64,000 bases of DNA from Campylobacter upsaliensis (GCF_900637395.1 NZ_LR134372.1:930001-994000); one strand, 5' to 3'; counted from the first letter of the stretch, positions 46,472-58,044 are shown. Numbers and translations: made by a program. The notes: generated from the sequence alone by a model not told the origin.

Positions 46472-48004
46472 TTAATGTAAAAAATGCCTTATTTTCGTTA
46501 AATACAAGGCTATGCCATATTCATCAGCTGCTTTAATGACTTCATCGTCTCTTATGCTACCTCCAGGCTGCACTATGGCTTTCACGCCCACTTTTGCCGC
46601 CTCATCAATGCTATCTCTAAATGGAAAAAACGCCTCACTCGCTAAAACACACCCTCTTAAATCAAGCCCCATCTCACAAGCCTTACGAATCGCAGCCTTA
46701 GCCGCATCAATACGACTTGTCATACCCATACCTATGGCAACAAGTGCGCCGTTTTTCACATAGGCGACATTGTTAGATTTTGTTAAGGCAGCGACCCTAA
46801 GTGCGATTTCTAAATCTTTTAACTCGTCCTTACTCGCACACTTTTCACTTACGCATTTAGCCTTTAAAAGCTCGTCTTCACGGATTTCATCGCTATTTTG
46901 ATATACAAAACCTCCATCAATATGCTTAAAGTCAAATTTATCATAATTTCTTAGCAAATAGGGGCTTTCCTGCGTAAAAATCTTAATCCTCTTCTTCGTC
47001 TCAAAGACAGCCAAAGCCTCCTCATCGACATTAGCCGCGATGATAAGCTCAACATAAATTTCATTAATTTTTTCCGCTAAAGTCTTATCAAGCTTTCCAT
47101 TTATCGCTACAACGCCCCCATAAGCACTTACACTATCACATTTTAAAGCTTCAACATAACTTTCAAGCAAACTATCTTTTAAGGCAAAGCCACAAGGATT
47201 CCCGTGCTTAATAATCGCCACAGCAGGAGCTTTTCCAAAACTTGCAGCAAGACTAACAGCAGCATTGATATCTGTTAAATTATTAAAACTTGCCTCGCCT
47301 TTTAAAGCCTTAAAATGAGTGCTAAAAAAGGCATCAAATTCATATAAGGCACCTTTTTGATGTGGATTTTCCCCATATTTTGTATCAAAAACCTTTTGCC
47401 CCACGATAAATTTATGCTCTCCAAAGCCCCCATTAAAACGCTCGTTCATATAATTTGCTATGTAAGAATCGTAATTTGCTGTATGCTCATAAGCTTTTAT
47501 CATCAAGTTTAAGCGAAAATTCTCATCATTTTTTCCATTTTTTAAAGCCTCAATCACACTTTGATAAGCCGCCACATCGCAAACGACTAAAACATCTTTA
47601 TAATTTTTCGCTGCACTTCTTATCATCGCAGGTCCGCCTATGTCGATATTTTCAATAATCTCATCAAAATCATCACTCATAATGGTCGTTTTTTTGAAAG
47701 GATACAAATTCACACAAACTAAATCAATGCCTAAAATTCCATTATCTTTAGCTTGTTTTATGTGATTTTCGTCTCTTCTTTTATGTAAAATTCCGCCGTG
47801 AATTTTAGGATGCAAGGTTTTTACCCTACCCTCAAAAAGCTCGGGGCTATTTGTAAATTCACTCACTTCCACCACACTTAAATTATTTTCTTTTAAAAGT
47901 CTATAAGTTCCGCCCGTAGAAAGTAATTCAAAGCCCAAATTCTCAAGCTCTTTAGCAAATTCGACTATGCCCTCTTTATCACTAACGCTTAATAATGCTC
48001 TCAT
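46472..48004 (-). CDS. purH: Bifunctional AICAR formyltransferase / IMP cyclohydrolase
   Basis: PurH carries out the last two steps of IMP synthesis. The 510-residue protein has an N-terminal MGS-like cyclohydrolase domain ([43 protein letters not shown]) and a C-terminal formyltransferase domain with [12 protein letters not shown] near 270 and [21 protein letters not shown] near 468. Confidence 0.98.
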   Translation of the reverse strand: MRALLSVSDKEGIVEFAKELENLGFELLSTGGTYRLLKENNLSVVEVSEFTNSPELFEGRVKTLHPKIHGGILHKRRDENHIKQAKDNGILGIDLVCVNLYPFKKTTIMSDDFDEIIENIDIGGPAMIRSAAKNYKDVLVVCDVAAYQSVIEALKNGKNDENFRLNLMIKAYEHTANYDSYIANYMNERFNGGFGEHKFIVGQKVFDTKYGENPHQKGALYEFDAFFSTHFKALKGEASFNNLTDINAAVSLAASFGKAPAVAIIKHGNPCGFALKDSLLESYVEALKCDSVSAYGGVVAINGKLDKTLAEKINEIYVELIIAANVDEEALAVFETKKRIKIFTQESPYLLRNYDKFDFKHIDGGFVYQNSDEIREDELLKAKCVSEKCASKDELKDLEIALRVAALTKSNNVAYVKNGALVAIGMGMTSRIDAAKAAIRKACEMGLDLRGCVLASEAFFPFRDSIDEAAKVGVKAIVQPGGSIRDDEVIKAADEYGIALYLTKIRHFLH

Positions 48005-48048
48005 TTTCTCTCCTCGATAAATCTAAGTGAAATTAAACAATAATTTAT

Positions 48049-50232
48049 TTAATCCTTAGCACATTTTAAAAAATGCACCATTTGTCCAAGTGCTATGGAG
48101 CTGTCATTACAAGGAAATTCCAAAGGGACAAAAAAATCAAGTCCTTTTTTGTGCAAAATTTTAAGCAAAGTTTTATTTTGAAAAACACCCCCACTCAAAA
48201 GCACTCTTTCGCCCTCGCTAAACTCAAGCATAAAATTCGCCAAGCCATTAAAAAAACCCGTTACCGCTCTACTTGCTTCATCTTTTAAAGCACCCAAAAA
48301 CACTTCCCTAAAATCAATTTGTCCGTTTTTAAATCGAAGTTTGTAGGAAAAATTTAATTTATCATCATACATTTTCTCGCACATTAGCCCAATTTGTGCC
48401 TCGTAAGAAGAGTGTGTAAGGTCAAAAACAATGCTCCCAAACGCATCAATAATACGCCCTAAAGAACTTGTATAAAGCGTGGAATTTTCATAAATTTTTT
48501 CCAAATTTCTAAGCTTAATGCTTGGTATTTTACTTAAAAATTCAGTCGCTTCTTTTTTTAAATCATAATGCAAAAGCACACTTAAGGCTAAATTACGGAT
48601 ATTTTTCACATCGCTATTGATAAGCTTAAAGCTTTCAAAATGCCCTATTCTTTCATATTTTTCCAAATCACCTCTTAAAATTTCTCCCCCCCAAATTTTC
48701 CCATCATCACCATAACCCGTGCCATCAAAAATAAAGCCCAAAACTTCGCCCTCAAATTTCGCTTCAAAATAAGCCGCACAAAAATGGGCGTAATGATGTG
48801 AAATTGGGTGTTTTATTAAACCTTTAAAATCCTTAACATAATCAAAATGCGGATGTTTATCACACAAAAGCTCCTCAAATTCCAAGCCATAAAGCTCCTT
48901 AAAAAAGCTCAAAAGCTTCTCAAAACGCTCTCTTACATCAAGACTTTTTAAATCGCCTATGTAAGGGCTTATCAAAAGCTTATTTTCATAAAAAATCACA
49001 AATTCATTTTTAAGCTCGGCTCCAAGTGCAAGTAAGGGCTTTTTTCTCTTGCTAAAATTGAGATTTAAATATTTTGGATTTAAAGCCCTTGAAGCGCGAA
49101 GATACATTGTTTTACCATTAATTACTTGCGCTATGCTATCATCGCTTGAATTTATAATCTCTCTTTCATAATCTAAATAACAATCAAAAACATCACCAAG
49201 TTTTTGTAATAAATTTTTCTCCTCATAAATAATACTTTCTCCGCTTAAATTCGCGCTTGTAGCCACTAAAATTCCATCAAAATATTCAAACAATAAAAGA
49301 TGTAGGGGAGTGTAAGCTAAGAAAATGCCTATTTTATCAACATTTGGTGCGATTAAAGGAAAGTTTTTTTTAGCCTTTAAAAGCACTATGGGAGCAACTC
49401 TACTTTCAAGCAAATTTGCCTCATTTTCATCGATATAAGCCAAATTTTGAGCTTCTTCTAAATTTTTACACATTAAGGCAAAGGGCTTTAAGGGACGATT
49501 CTTCCGCATTCTTAGAGCTTTTAAGGCGTTTTCGTTTAAGGCATCACACATAAGGTGAAAGCCTCCTAAGCCCTTAATTACTATAATTTTTCCCTCTTTT
49601 AATAGCTTGGCACAAAGCTTAAAAGCCTCATTTTGATAGGCTAAAAAATTGCCATTTTTATCCTTTAAAAAAACATTAATCGCACATTTAGGACAGCTTA
49701 TAGGCTGGGCGTGAAAGCGTCTATTGGACGGGTTTTCGTATTCATTTTGACAAGACGCACACATCTCAAAATGACACATTGAAGTGTTTTTTCTATCATA
49801 AGGTAAATTGTTAATTATAGAAAATCTAGGACCACAATGCGTGCAAGTGATAAAAGGATAAAGATAACGCGGATTTGTAACATCATAAAATTCTTTTTTA
49901 CACTCCAAGCAAAGACTAAAATCGCTTAAAAGCGGGGATTTTTTAGGGCTTTGCTTAGAATTTATAATGCGAAATTCACTAAAATTTTCAGTATCTTGCT
50001 GACTAATTTTAAGTGTATCTATCCTAGCAAGTGGCGGTAAATCCTGCCTTAAAAGCTTCAAAAAACTCTCAAGGGTATTTTCACTGGCATTGAGTTTAAT
50101 TTGCACACCAAAGCCATCATTAAAAACCTCGCCCTTAAGCCCAAGTTTAAGAGCAAGAGTGTAGATAAAAGGACGCATACCTACACCTTGAACGAGTCCT
50201 AAAAGCTCTATTTTATATGTAAAGTGGCACAT
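48049..50232 (-). CDS. hypF: Carbamoyltransferase HypF
   Basis: HypF makes the cyano ligands of [NiFe]-hydrogenase from carbamoyl phosphate. The 727-residue protein has an acylphosphatase domain (GLVQGVGMRPFIY near 12), two zinc fingers (CLECKKEF ... CTHCGPRF, CASCQNEY ... CPKC, about residues 105-190), a YrdC-like domain (about 205-385) and a Kae1-like domain with HHYAHFCAAYFE near 475 and GGVFQNKTLL near 690. A C7 run (G7 on the coding strand) lies within it but is probably too short for phase variation. It overlaps the upstream unknown gene by 20 bases. Confidence 0.95.
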   Translation of the reverse strand: MCHFTYKIELLGLVQGVGMRPFIYTLALKLGLKGEVFNDGFGVQIKLNASENTLESFLKLLRQDLPPLARIDTLKISQQDTENFSEFRIINSKQSPKKSPLLSDFSLCLECKKEFYDVTNPRYLYPFITCTHCGPRFSIINNLPYDRKNTSMCHFEMCASCQNEYENPSNRRFHAQPISCPKCAINVFLKDKNGNFLAYQNEAFKLCAKLLKEGKIIVIKGLGGFHLMCDALNENALKALRMRKNRPLKPFALMCKNLEEAQNLAYIDENEANLLESRVAPIVLLKAKKNFPLIAPNVDKIGIFLAYTPLHLLLFEYFDGILVATSANLSGESIIYEEKNLLQKLGDVFDCYLDYEREIINSSDDSIAQVINGKTMYLRASRALNPKYLNLNFSKRKKPLLALGAELKNEFVIFYENKLLISPYIGDLKSLDVRERFEKLLSFFKELYGLEFEELLCDKHPHFDYVKDFKGLIKHPISHHYAHFCAAYFEAKFEGEVLGFIFDGTGYGDDGKIWGGEILRGDLEKYERIGHFESFKLINSDVKNIRNLALSVLLHYDLKKEATEFLSKIPSIKLRNLEKIYENSTLYTSSLGRIIDAFGSIVFDLTHSSYEAQIGLMCEKMYDDKLNFSYKLRFKNGQIDFREVFLGALKDEASRAVTGFFNGLANFMLEFSEGERVLLSGGVFQNKTLLKILHKKGLDFFVPLEFPCNDSSIALGQMVHFLKCAKD

Positions 50233-51724
50233 CGCTTAAATTTGAGTTTTTAAGGTGTTTTAGAGTGATTTTAAGTAAGGATTTATGAGAAAAAAGCGAA
50301 CCGCTAATAAGAGCTTCATCCACTTGCTTTTTATCTCTTAAATCATCGTAAGTATCGCGTAAAAAATAGCCCAAACTCTCCACAGCTCCGTAAGCAATAT
50401 TATTTTTCTCAACCCCTGCTAACATAAAACTCATCGCACTTCTTAGTGTTCTTGTATAATCAAATTCCTTATTTTCCTTTAAACGATAATCTATCTTAAC
50501 CCCACGCGGAATTTTAGCATTATCAGCCAAAGCTAAAAGTGCGAAAGCCGCTTCTTTTAAGTTAGAATTTAAACCCAAAATACGCCCTAAAATTCCAAAA
50601 AGTGAGAAAAAATTATTTTGTGTTTCTAAGGCTTCATCAAGCAAGGCAAATTCCTTTTGAAAATTTGTCAAAAGTCTAGCACCCGTTTCATCTTTTCTTA
50701 TTTCTTCATAAAGTTCTTTAGTGTGTTTTGGCAATTTTAATTGAAGCAAATTAAGCTCCCTATTCAAAAGCAAAATATCCTCATAATCTTCACTAAGCTC
50801 TAAAATCAAAGCTCTTTCACCTCTTAAACTCGCAAGATAAGAAAGCCTTGCCATATTTTTATCTTCTTTAGAAAAAATAAGCTCTTTAGCCCTCTTAGCT
50901 ATAAAATCAAAACCTCGCAAAACCACAAGCCTATCTTCGAAATTTAAAAGCTCAAATTCTTCATTAAAGCTTTGCAACTTTTTAAAACTTAAAAAGTGGC
51001 TATCCTCAAATTTAAGCCCCAAAGCATATAAAAAAAGATCATCGGCTAATTTGACCTTAAATTCATTAAAATTTAAAGCGTGTTTTTGTCTAAAAATAGC
51101 ACTAATTTTAAGACTTAAAAGAGGCTTTTCCACACTTGCCAAAAGCTTTAAAATTTGGTCATTACACACAAAAATGGAGCGTAAAAAATCTGCCTTTAAG
51201 GGCATTAAAAAATCCCCATTAAATTCTCCACAAAAAGGGCTAATCTCATAAATTCCTCTATGATTTTTAAGATAAATCGCCTCATTATTTTTTAATTTTT
51301 TTAAACTTTCTTCCAAAAAGGTATTGAAATTTTCCTTAGTGATTTTGACAAAAATATCATTTATTTTTAGCTCACTTTCGCAGAAAATACCCCATTCATT
51401 TTCTATCAAAATGGAATTTTCTTGATAAGCCTTAGCATTTAAGTGCGTTAAAAGCGGATATTTTTCATATTCCCTTTCCTCACTTTTTAAAAAGTTTAAA
51501 TCACTTGCTGCTTTGATCTCAAAATCCTTTAAAAACACACTATAACTCATCTTAGATAAAGTGTTGCAAAATTCCTTTAATTCCTCTTCTTCGCCACTTA
51601 TTTTAAGCGTATAATTTTCCCTTTCTTTTTTAAATTCAAAATGATAATTTTTCGCATAAAAACACAAAAGATACTCAAAAATTTCATTATTTGCTAAATA
51701 AGTAAAATTAAATTCTAAAATCAA
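50213..51724 (-). CDS. Hypothetical protein upstream of hypF (Cj0621-like)
   Basis: A 503-residue protein of unknown function, mostly charged and helical, with no signal peptide or clear membrane segment. It overlaps hypF by 20 bases, and the same pairing occurs in C. jejuni (Cj0621-Cj0622), so a role in hydrogenase maturation is plausible but unproven. The C-terminal part (FDYTRTLRSAMSFMLAG) resembles nothing I recognise. Confidence 0.72.
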   Translation of the reverse strand: MILEFNFTYLANNEIFEYLLCFYAKNYHFEFKKERENYTLKISGEEEELKEFCNTLSKMSYSVFLKDFEIKAASDLNFLKSEEREYEKYPLLTHLNAKAYQENSILIENEWGIFCESELKINDIFVKITKENFNTFLEESLKKLKNNEAIYLKNHRGIYEISPFCGEFNGDFLMPLKADFLRSIFVCNDQILKLLASVEKPLLSLKISAIFRQKHALNFNEFKVKLADDLFLYALGLKFEDSHFLSFKKLQSFNEEFELLNFEDRLVVLRGFDFIAKRAKELIFSKEDKNMARLSYLASLRGERALILELSEDYEDILLLNRELNLLQLKLPKHTKELYEEIRKDETGARLLTNFQKEFALLDEALETQNNFFSLFGILGRILGLNSNLKEAAFALLALADNAKIPRGVKIDYRLKENKEFDYTRTLRSAMSFMLAGVEKNNIAYGAVESLGYFLRDTYDDLRDKKQVDEALISGSLFSHKSLLKITLKHLKNSNLSDVPLYI

Positions 51725-51737
51725 ATTTTATCCTTTA

Positions 51738-52499
51738 TCAATCTCTCAAAAATCCAGTCAGCGGTGAACTAGCCCTAGCCTCACTTTCCTTAGCCAAACC
51801 AGCCAAATATCCAGCTCTACCAGCCTCCACAGCCAAAGCAAAAGCTCTTGCCATAAGAGGTATATTTTTCGCCTCTGCTAAAGCCGTATTTAACATCACA
51901 GCCGCAACGCCCATTTGCATTGCCTCACACGCTTGAGCAGGAGTGCCAAGCCCTGCATCAATGATGATAGGTAGGTTTATTTCATTAAGCAAAATTTGGA
52001 TAAATTCCCTAGCACATAAGCCCTTATTACTCCCTATGGGTGCGGCTAAAGGCATAATAGCCGCAGCTCCTGCATCACACATCGCCCTAGCTACATACAA
52101 ATCCGCACTCATATAAGGTAAAGGCGTAAAGCCGTCCTTTGCTAAAAGCTCAACCGCCTTAATGCTCTCATAATTATCAGGAAGCAAATATTTACTATCT
52201 CTAATCACCTCGATTTTAATCAACTCCGCCCCGCAAAGCTCCCTAGCAAGTCTTGCTATGCGTAAAGCTTCCTCTGCGTTTCTAGCGCCTGAAGTATTAG
52301 GCAAAAGAGTGATATTTTTAGGGATAAAATCTAAAATATTTTCTATGCCATTTGCATTAACCCTACGCAAAGCAAGGGTAATCATCTCCGCCCTAGCCTC
52401 CTTAATCGCACTATTAATCAGCTCTAAAGAATATTTTCCCGAACCCAAAATAAAACGACTTTGAAATTCAAAACGACCGATTTTTAAAAAATCTTGCAT
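51738..52499 (-). CDS. thiG: Thiazole synthase
   Basis: ThiG forms the thiazole phosphate of thiamine. The 253-residue TIM barrel shows FQSRFILGSGKYS near the start, LLPNTSGARNAEEALRIARL near 86, IKIEVIRDSKYLLPDN near 110 and IIIDAGLGTPAQACEAMQMG near 188. It stands alone; thiF, thiS and thiC are not next to it, and thiH is 19 kb away. Confidence 0.96.
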   Translation of the reverse strand: MQDFLKIGRFEFQSRFILGSGKYSLELINSAIKEARAEMITLALRRVNANGIENILDFIPKNITLLPNTSGARNAEEALRIARLARELCGAELIKIEVIRDSKYLLPDNYESIKAVELLAKDGFTPLPYMSADLYVARAMCDAGAAAIMPLAAPIGSNKGLCAREFIQILLNEINLPIIIDAGLGTPAQACEAMQMGVAAVMLNTALAEAKNIPLMARAFALAVEAGRAGYLAGLAKESEARASSPLTGFLRD

Positions 52500-52615
52500 T
52501 TTTAACTCCGTTTTTGTAAATCATAGCAAATTTTGACTTAATTCATAGGCTTAAAAGAAAGTTTTAAATTTACTTTTGTAAAATTAAGGCTTTAAATTGT
52601 GGTTAAGGAAAAAAA

Positions 52616-53608
52616 TTGCAAAAATTCATCGATGAAATACAAAAGGCTAAAACGCTAAATGAACTGGAAAATCTTAGAATTTCCGTGCTTGGAAAAAAAG
52701 GTGTCCTAACGGCAGAATTTGCCAAACTTAAAGATTTAGAAGGAGAAGCAAAAAAAGAATTTGCGGCTAAAATTAACAATTTAAAGGAAGATTTTAATAA
52801 AGCTTTTGATGAAAAATTAAAAATTCTGCAAAATCTTGAAGTCAATGAAAAAATGCAAAAAGATGCCCTTCATTTTAGCTATTTTGATGAAAATACCCAA
52901 AAAGGGGCATTACATCCCGTTTTAAGCACTATGGATAAGATTATAGAATATTTTGTGGCACTGAATTTTAGCGTTGAAAAAGGACCATTGATTGAAGATG
53001 ATTTTCACAATTTTGAAGCACTAAATTTACCCAAATCTCACCCCGCAAGAGATATGCAAGATACTTTTTATTTTAATGACGAAAGACTTTTACGCACACA
53101 TACATCTCCTGTGCAAATTCGCACTATGCTTTCGCAAAAACCACCTATTAGAATGATAGCACCTGGGGCTGTTTTTAGAAGAGATTTTGACCTTACACAT
53201 ACGCCTATGTTTCACCAAATCGAAGGCTTAGTGGTAGAAAATGGTCAAAAAGTGAGTTTTGCGAATTTAAAAAGCGTTTTGGAGGATTTTTTGCGTTATA
53301 TGTTTGGTGAGGTTAAAGTGCGTTTTCGTCCTAGTTTTTTTCCCTTCACTGAACCTTCTGCTGAAGTAGATATTAGCTGTGTTTTTTGTAAGGGCTGTGG
53401 ATGTAGAGTATGCAAAAACACAACTTGGCTTGAAGTGATGGGCTGTGGGGTGGTCGATCCTAATGTCTATCATTTTGTTGATTATAAAAATGTTAGCGGT
53501 TATGCTTTTGGACTTGGAGTAGAGCGTTTTGCTATGCTTTTACACCAAATCCCAGATTTACGCTCTTTATATGAGGGCGACTTAAGATTATTGGAGCAAT
53601 TTCGATGA
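52616..53608 (+). CDS. pheS: Phenylalanine-tRNA ligase alpha subunit
   Basis: The catalytic alpha subunit, 330 residues, with [15 protein letters not shown] near 102, [12 protein letters not shown] near 141, [12 protein letters not shown] near 163, FHQIEGLVV near 201 and the C-terminal [11 protein letters not shown]. The start is a TTG, supported by AAGGA about 8 bases upstream and by the alignment of the N-terminal coiled coil. It overlaps pheT by 4 bases. Confidence 0.97.
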   Translation: MQKFIDEIQKAKTLNELENLRISVLGKKGVLTAEFAKLKDLEGEAKKEFAAKINNLKEDFNKAFDEKLKILQNLEVNEKMQKDALHFSYFDENTQKGALHPVLSTMDKIIEYFVALNFSVEKGPLIEDDFHNFEALNLPKSHPARDMQDTFYFNDERLLRTHTSPVQIRTMLSQKPPIRMIAPGAVFRRDFDLTHTPMFHQIEGLVVENGQKVSFANLKSVLEDFLRYMFGEVKVRFRPSFFPFTEPSAEVDISCVFCKGCGCRVCKNTTWLEVMGCGVVDPNVYHFVDYKNVSGYAFGLGVERFAMLLHQIPDLRSLYEGDLRLLEQFR

Positions 53609-55926
53609 TAATTACAAGAACTTGGTTGAGCGAGTGGGTTAATATTGACGATAAAAACTTAGAGCTTTTAGTCAAAACCCTAAATTCCATAGGTTTAGAA
53701 GTCGATAAAGCTTATAGTCTAAAAGCTCCAAATAATGTAGTCGTGGGTCAAGTCATAGAAAAATTCAAGCACGAAAATGCCGAAAAATTAAGCGTTTGTA
53801 AGGTCGATATTGGCACAGAAATTTTACAAATCGTCTGTGGGGCGGCTAATGTCGCACAAAATCAATTTGTCGCCGTAGCTTTAAATGGTGCTAAAATGCC
53901 AAATGGCTTAGAAATTAAAAAGGCAAAATTAAGAGGCGTAGAATCTAATGGTATGCTTTGCTCTAGCGTTGAGCTTGGCTTTGGCAAAACAAATGATGGA
54001 ATTTTGGTTTTAGATGAGAGCATAGGTGAGCTTGAGCTAGGTAGAGAATTAAATAGCTATGATATTTTTAACGATGAATTCATAGAAATCGAACTAACGC
54101 CAAATAGAGGCGATTGCCTTAGTGTTTATGGTGTGGCTAGAGATTTAGCCGTAGCTTTAGAACTTGACCTAAATGAAAAAAAAGAATTTAAAGAAAGCGA
54201 AAATGCACTCGGCATAGGACGCATTTTAAGACTTGGTGTAACTAGAGATCTTAATAGCCTCCTTATGTATAGAGCTTTCGAGCTTAAGGAGGAATTACAT
54301 AATAAACTCTTAATCAATCTAAGGCTCGCACAAGCCGAACTTTTAAGCCAAAATTCCATAGAAAATTTACTCAATTACGCCACTCACTCAACGGGAGTTT
54401 TATTTAATGCTTATGATTTTGATAAGCTTAAGAAAAACAATGATGAGTTAAATTTCACCCTTAGCAAAGAAGAACAAGGCGAAAGTAAAATCAGCTGTCA
54501 AGAAGAGTTTTTAAGCATTAGCGGAATTTATCAAAATGCAAATTTAAAATGCGATGAAAAAACAAAAATAGTCATCCTAGAAGCACATTACACAGACCCT
54601 AGCATTATCGCACAAAGCAAAGGAAAATATCAAAAAGTCGATGAAAAAACTTTTTATAGAAGTTTTAGAGGAAGTGAGCCTAAACTAAATATTGGAATGG
54701 ACTTTTTATTACAACAAATAGCAACAATCCAAGATGTTATGATTTACAGCTCTTCACAGCAAGTTTTAGACTACAAAAAAGAACAAATCATAACCATAAG
54801 TATAGAAACCATCAATAACACCATAGGACAAAATATAGATAAAGATGAAATTTTAAAAATTCTTAAGAAACTAGGCTTTGAGCTTTTGCTTTCAAATGAC
54901 AGCTTAATTAATATTAAAGTGCCATTGCATCGCAATGATATTAAAAATATTTTTGATATTTGCGAAGAGATTGTGCGTATTGTAGGGATTGATAATATCA
55001 TCTCAAAAGGCTTAGAATTTGTAGAAAAAAATCATCTTAATCAAACTTATAAAGACTACAAAGAACTTCTCAATTTGCGTCAAAATGCTGTTAATAATGG
55101 CTATTTTGAAAGCCTACATTATGTCTTAGATAATGAAAAAGAGCTTGAAATTTTTGGCTTTGACAAATTAGGCTTAAAACTAATCAATCCTATCACAGAA
55201 GAATTAAATACCTTACGCTCCACGCTTTTAAATCAGCTTTTAAACGCCGCAAGTCTCAATGCAAAAAATTCGCAAAAAATCATTAAACTCTTTCAAAGCG
55301 GAGCTGTTTTTAACGCTAAAAATGAAGAATTGCATCACATAGCCTTTATCCATAGCGGCTTCAAAGAAGAAGCAAAAATTTCTAATAAAGCAAAACCTGC
55401 CTTAGTCAATTTTTACGATTTTCTTTTAGATATGAGAAATATTTTGGGAGAATTTGAGCTAAAGGCTTCAAATTTTCACTTTTTAAGTCCGTATGAGCAA
55501 GCCTACATTTATAAAAATAATCAAAAAATAGGCTTCTTGGGTCGAGTGCATTTAAATCTAGAAACACAAAAAGATTTATCTAAAAGCTATGTTTGTGAGC
55601 TTGATTTAACACTCTTAAAAAACGAAGTGAAGGTCGCCAAAGCCTACTCCAAATTTCCAAAGGTTAGCAGAGATTTAAGCATACTTGTGCCTAAAAATTT
55701 CCCTTATGAAAACATCAAAGAAGCAATTCAAAAGCTCAAACTTGACCTTTTAGAGAATTTTAGACTAATCGATCTTTATAGTGATGAAAATTTGAAAGAT
55801 TTATACAGCTTAACCTTAAGTTTTAACTTCAAATCTTTTGAAAAAACCTTAGAGGATAAAGAAGTCAATGCGTGTTTAGATACCATTTTAAAAGCACTCC
55901 AAGAACTAGGACTGAAACTAAGATGA
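53605..55926 (+). CDS. pheT: Phenylalanine-tRNA ligase beta subunit
   Basis: The 773-residue beta subunit has an N-terminal tRNA-binding domain ([20 protein letters not shown] near 47), the [21 protein letters not shown] segment near 153, B5 domain near 395-470 and the C-terminal ferredoxin-fold anticodon-binding domain ([15 protein letters not shown] near 680). It is chained to pheS before it and to aroA after it. Confidence 0.97.
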   Translation: MIITRTWLSEWVNIDDKNLELLVKTLNSIGLEVDKAYSLKAPNNVVVGQVIEKFKHENAEKLSVCKVDIGTEILQIVCGAANVAQNQFVAVALNGAKMPNGLEIKKAKLRGVESNGMLCSSVELGFGKTNDGILVLDESIGELELGRELNSYDIFNDEFIEIELTPNRGDCLSVYGVARDLAVALELDLNEKKEFKESENALGIGRILRLGVTRDLNSLLMYRAFELKEELHNKLLINLRLAQAELLSQNSIENLLNYATHSTGVLFNAYDFDKLKKNNDELNFTLSKEEQGESKISCQEEFLSISGIYQNANLKCDEKTKIVILEAHYTDPSIIAQSKGKYQKVDEKTFYRSFRGSEPKLNIGMDFLLQQIATIQDVMIYSSSQQVLDYKKEQIITISIETINNTIGQNIDKDEILKILKKLGFELLLSNDSLINIKVPLHRNDIKNIFDICEEIVRIVGIDNIISKGLEFVEKNHLNQTYKDYKELLNLRQNAVNNGYFESLHYVLDNEKELEIFGFDKLGLKLINPITEELNTLRSTLLNQLLNAASLNAKNSQKIIKLFQSGAVFNAKNEELHHIAFIHSGFKEEAKISNKAKPALVNFYDFLLDMRNILGEFELKASNFHFLSPYEQAYIYKNNQKIGFLGRVHLNLETQKDLSKSYVCELDLTLLKNEVKVAKAYSKFPKVSRDLSILVPKNFPYENIKEAIQKLKLDLLENFRLIDLYSDENLKDLYSLTLSFNFKSFEKTLEDKEVNACLDTILKALQELGLKLR

Positions 55927-57200
55927 AAATAAAAGCTCTTAACAAAGGCTTTAAAGCGGAGTTAGAGGACATCGCCACAGATAAGAGCATTAGCCACAGA
56001 TTTGCCATTTTTGCACTTTTAAGCGATAAAACTAGTAGAGCGAAAAATTATCTTTTAGCAGAAGATACGCTAAATACACTCAAAATCATTGAAAATTTAG
56101 GCGCTAAAGTCGAAAGAAATGGCAGTGAAGTTTGCATTAGTCCTAGTGCTAAAATCAATGAACCTCCTTGCATTTTAGAGTGTGGAAATTCTGGCACAGC
56201 TATGCGTTTAATGATAGGTTTTTTAGCTGGGATTGAGGGATTTTTCGTTTTAAGTGGAGATAAGTATCTAAACAAAAGACCTATGAAACGCATTTGTGAG
56301 CCTTTAAAAAAAATAGGAGCTAAAATTATGGGAAGAGAGGAGGCAAATTTTGCTCCGCTTTGCATTGAAGGACAGAAGCTCAAAAGTTTTAATTATACTA
56401 GCGAAATTTCCTCAGCTCAAGTTAAAACAGCGATGATTTTAGCGGGCTTTAGAGCTGATAAGGTAAGTTTTTTTAAAGAAAGCTTTTTAAGTCGCAATCA
56501 CAGCGAAAATATGCTGACTTTTATGGAAGCACCACTAAAAATTCAAGGGACAAGCCTTGAAATTTCTCCTCTTCAAAAGCCTTTAAAGCCACTTAATATC
56601 ACCATACCAAACGATCCTTCTTCGGTATTTTATTTTATTCTTGCCGCACTTATCTTGCCTAATTCGCAAATTTGTATCAAAAATGTGCTTTTAAACCCTA
56701 CAAGAATCGAGGCTTATAAGATTTTGGAAAAAATGGGAGCAAACATTTCTTACCATTTTGACGAAGAAAATTTTGAAAAAATAGGGACAATTTACGCCTC
56801 AAGTAGCAAATTACAGGCAGTGGAAGTGAGCGAAAACATCTCTTGGCTTATCGATGAAGCTCCAGCTCTTGCCATAGCTTTTGCTCTTGCAAATGGCACA
56901 AGTTTATTAAAAAATGCCAAAGAACTTCGCGTTAAAGAAAGCGATAGAATCAAAGCTATGGTTACAAATTTACAAAAATGCGGCATCAAAGCAGAAGAGC
57001 TAGAAGATGGTTTTAAAATCACAGGTGGCACACCAAAATCTGCTTACATAGAAAGCTTTGGCGATCACCGTATTGCTATGAGTTTTGCGATTTTGGGTTT
57101 AGTTTGCTCTATGGAGATAGATGATTATTCTTGCATTGCCACTTCTTTTCCTAATTTTACAACCATACTCGAAAATTTGGGGGTGCAAATTGATTATTGA
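55923..57200 (+). CDS. aroA: 3-phosphoshikimate 1-carboxyvinyltransferase (EPSP synthase)
   Basis: AroA joins shikimate-3-phosphate and phosphoenolpyruvate. The start is the ATG overlapping the pheT stop, giving [14 protein letters not shown] and 425 residues. Motifs are DKSISHRFAIFALL near 20, LECGNSGTAMRLMIGFLAG near 80, the LNKRPMKRICEPL loop near 115, IDEAPALAIAFALANG near 303 and GDHRIAMSFAILG near 378. It overlaps the ispH start by 11 bases. Confidence 0.97.
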   Translation: MKIKALNKGFKAELEDIATDKSISHRFAIFALLSDKTSRAKNYLLAEDTLNTLKIIENLGAKVERNGSEVCISPSAKINEPPCILECGNSGTAMRLMIGFLAGIEGFFVLSGDKYLNKRPMKRICEPLKKIGAKIMGREEANFAPLCIEGQKLKSFNYTSEISSAQVKTAMILAGFRADKVSFFKESFLSRNHSENMLTFMEAPLKIQGTSLEISPLQKPLKPLNITIPNDPSSVFYFILAALILPNSQICIKNVLLNPTRIEAYKILEKMGANISYHFDEENFEKIGTIYASSSKLQAVEVSENISWLIDEAPALAIAFALANGTSLLKNAKELRVKESDRIKAMVTNLQKCGIKAEELEDGFKITGGTPKSAYIESFGDHRIAMSFAILGLVCSMEIDDYSCIATSFPNFTTILENLGVQIDY

Positions 57201-58044
57201 ATTGGCAAAAAATTATGGCTTTTGTTTTGGTGTAAAAAGAGCCATTAAAAAAGCTGAACAAATTAAAAACGCCGCTAGTATAGGTCCTCTTATTCACAAT
57301 AATGAAGAAATTTCACGCTTACAAAATGATTTTAATGTCAAAACTCTTCAAAGTATCAATGACCTAAGTGATGAAAAAAAGGCTATTATAAGAACTCACG
57401 GCATTACTAAACAAGATTTAGCCCTACTTAAGAGAAAAAATATAGAAATTTATGATGCCACCTGCCCCTTTGTAACAAAACCTCAACAACTTTGCGAAAA
57501 AATGAGCGATGAGGGCTATGAGGTCGTTATTTTTGGTGATGAAAATCATCCTGAAGTTAAGGGTGTAAAAAGCTATGTTAGCACGAAAGCTTATGTGATT
57601 TTAGATGAAAAAGAATTATACAACATCAAACTACCTAATAAAATCGCTGTCGTTTCTCAAACCACAAAAAAAGTGGAAAATTTTATGAAAATCGTCAATT
57701 ATTTAATGCTTAAATGCAAAGAAGTTAGGGTATTTAACACCATTTGTGATGCAACTTTTAAAAATCAAGAAGCCATTTTAGAACTCTCTCAAAAAAGTGA
57801 TGTGATGGTAGTTGTAGGAGGCAAAAACTCAGCCAACACCAAGCAACTTTTTCTCATCGCTAAACAACATTGCGAAAATAGCTATTTAATCGAAACTCAA
57901 GAAGAATTAAAAGCGGAGTGGTTTAAGGACAAAAAGCATTGTGGAGTAAGTGCTGGAGCTAGCACACCTGATTGGATTATCAAAAAAGTGCTTGAAAAAT
58001 TAGAAGAAATTGCTAACGAATCTAAAGGCATAAAATGTCCGTAA
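57190..58044 (+). CDS. ispH: 4-hydroxy-3-methylbut-2-enyl diphosphate reductase
   Basis: IspH makes IPP and DMAPP in the non-mevalonate isoprenoid pathway with a [4Fe-4S] cluster. I chose the TTG at 57190, inside the aroA end, because it begins the conserved MIIELAKNYGFCFGVKRA; the open frame further upstream lies entirely in aroA. All three cluster cysteines are present: GFCFGV, DATCPFV and NTICDAT. In C. jejuni ispH is followed directly by rpsA; here licA starts 10 bases before its stop. Confidence 0.95.
   Translation: MIIELAKNYGFCFGVKRAIKKAEQIKNAASIGPLIHNNEEISRLQNDFNVKTLQSINDLSDEKKAIIRTHGITKQDLALLKRKNIEIYDATCPFVTKPQQLCEKMSDEGYEVVIFGDENHPEVKGVKSYVSTKAYVILDEKELYNIKLPNKIAVVSQTTKKVENFMKIVNYLMLKCKEVRVFNTICDATFKNQEAILELSQKSDVMVVVGGKNSANTKQLFLIAKQHCENSYLIETQEELKAEWFKDKKHCGVSAGASTPDWIIKKVLEKLEEIANESKGIKCP

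Noticed and set aside
48680-48700. C7 run (G7 on the coding strand) in hypF as a phase-variation tract
   Set aside because: Seven bases is below the length at which Campylobacter homopolymers switch often, and hypF is a conserved metabolic gene; the run fits normal codons for a Trp-Gly-Gly stretch.
57121-57189. Longer N-terminus for IspH
   Set aside because: The extension lies wholly within aroA in another frame and has no family match; the TTG at 57190 begins the conserved start of the protein.
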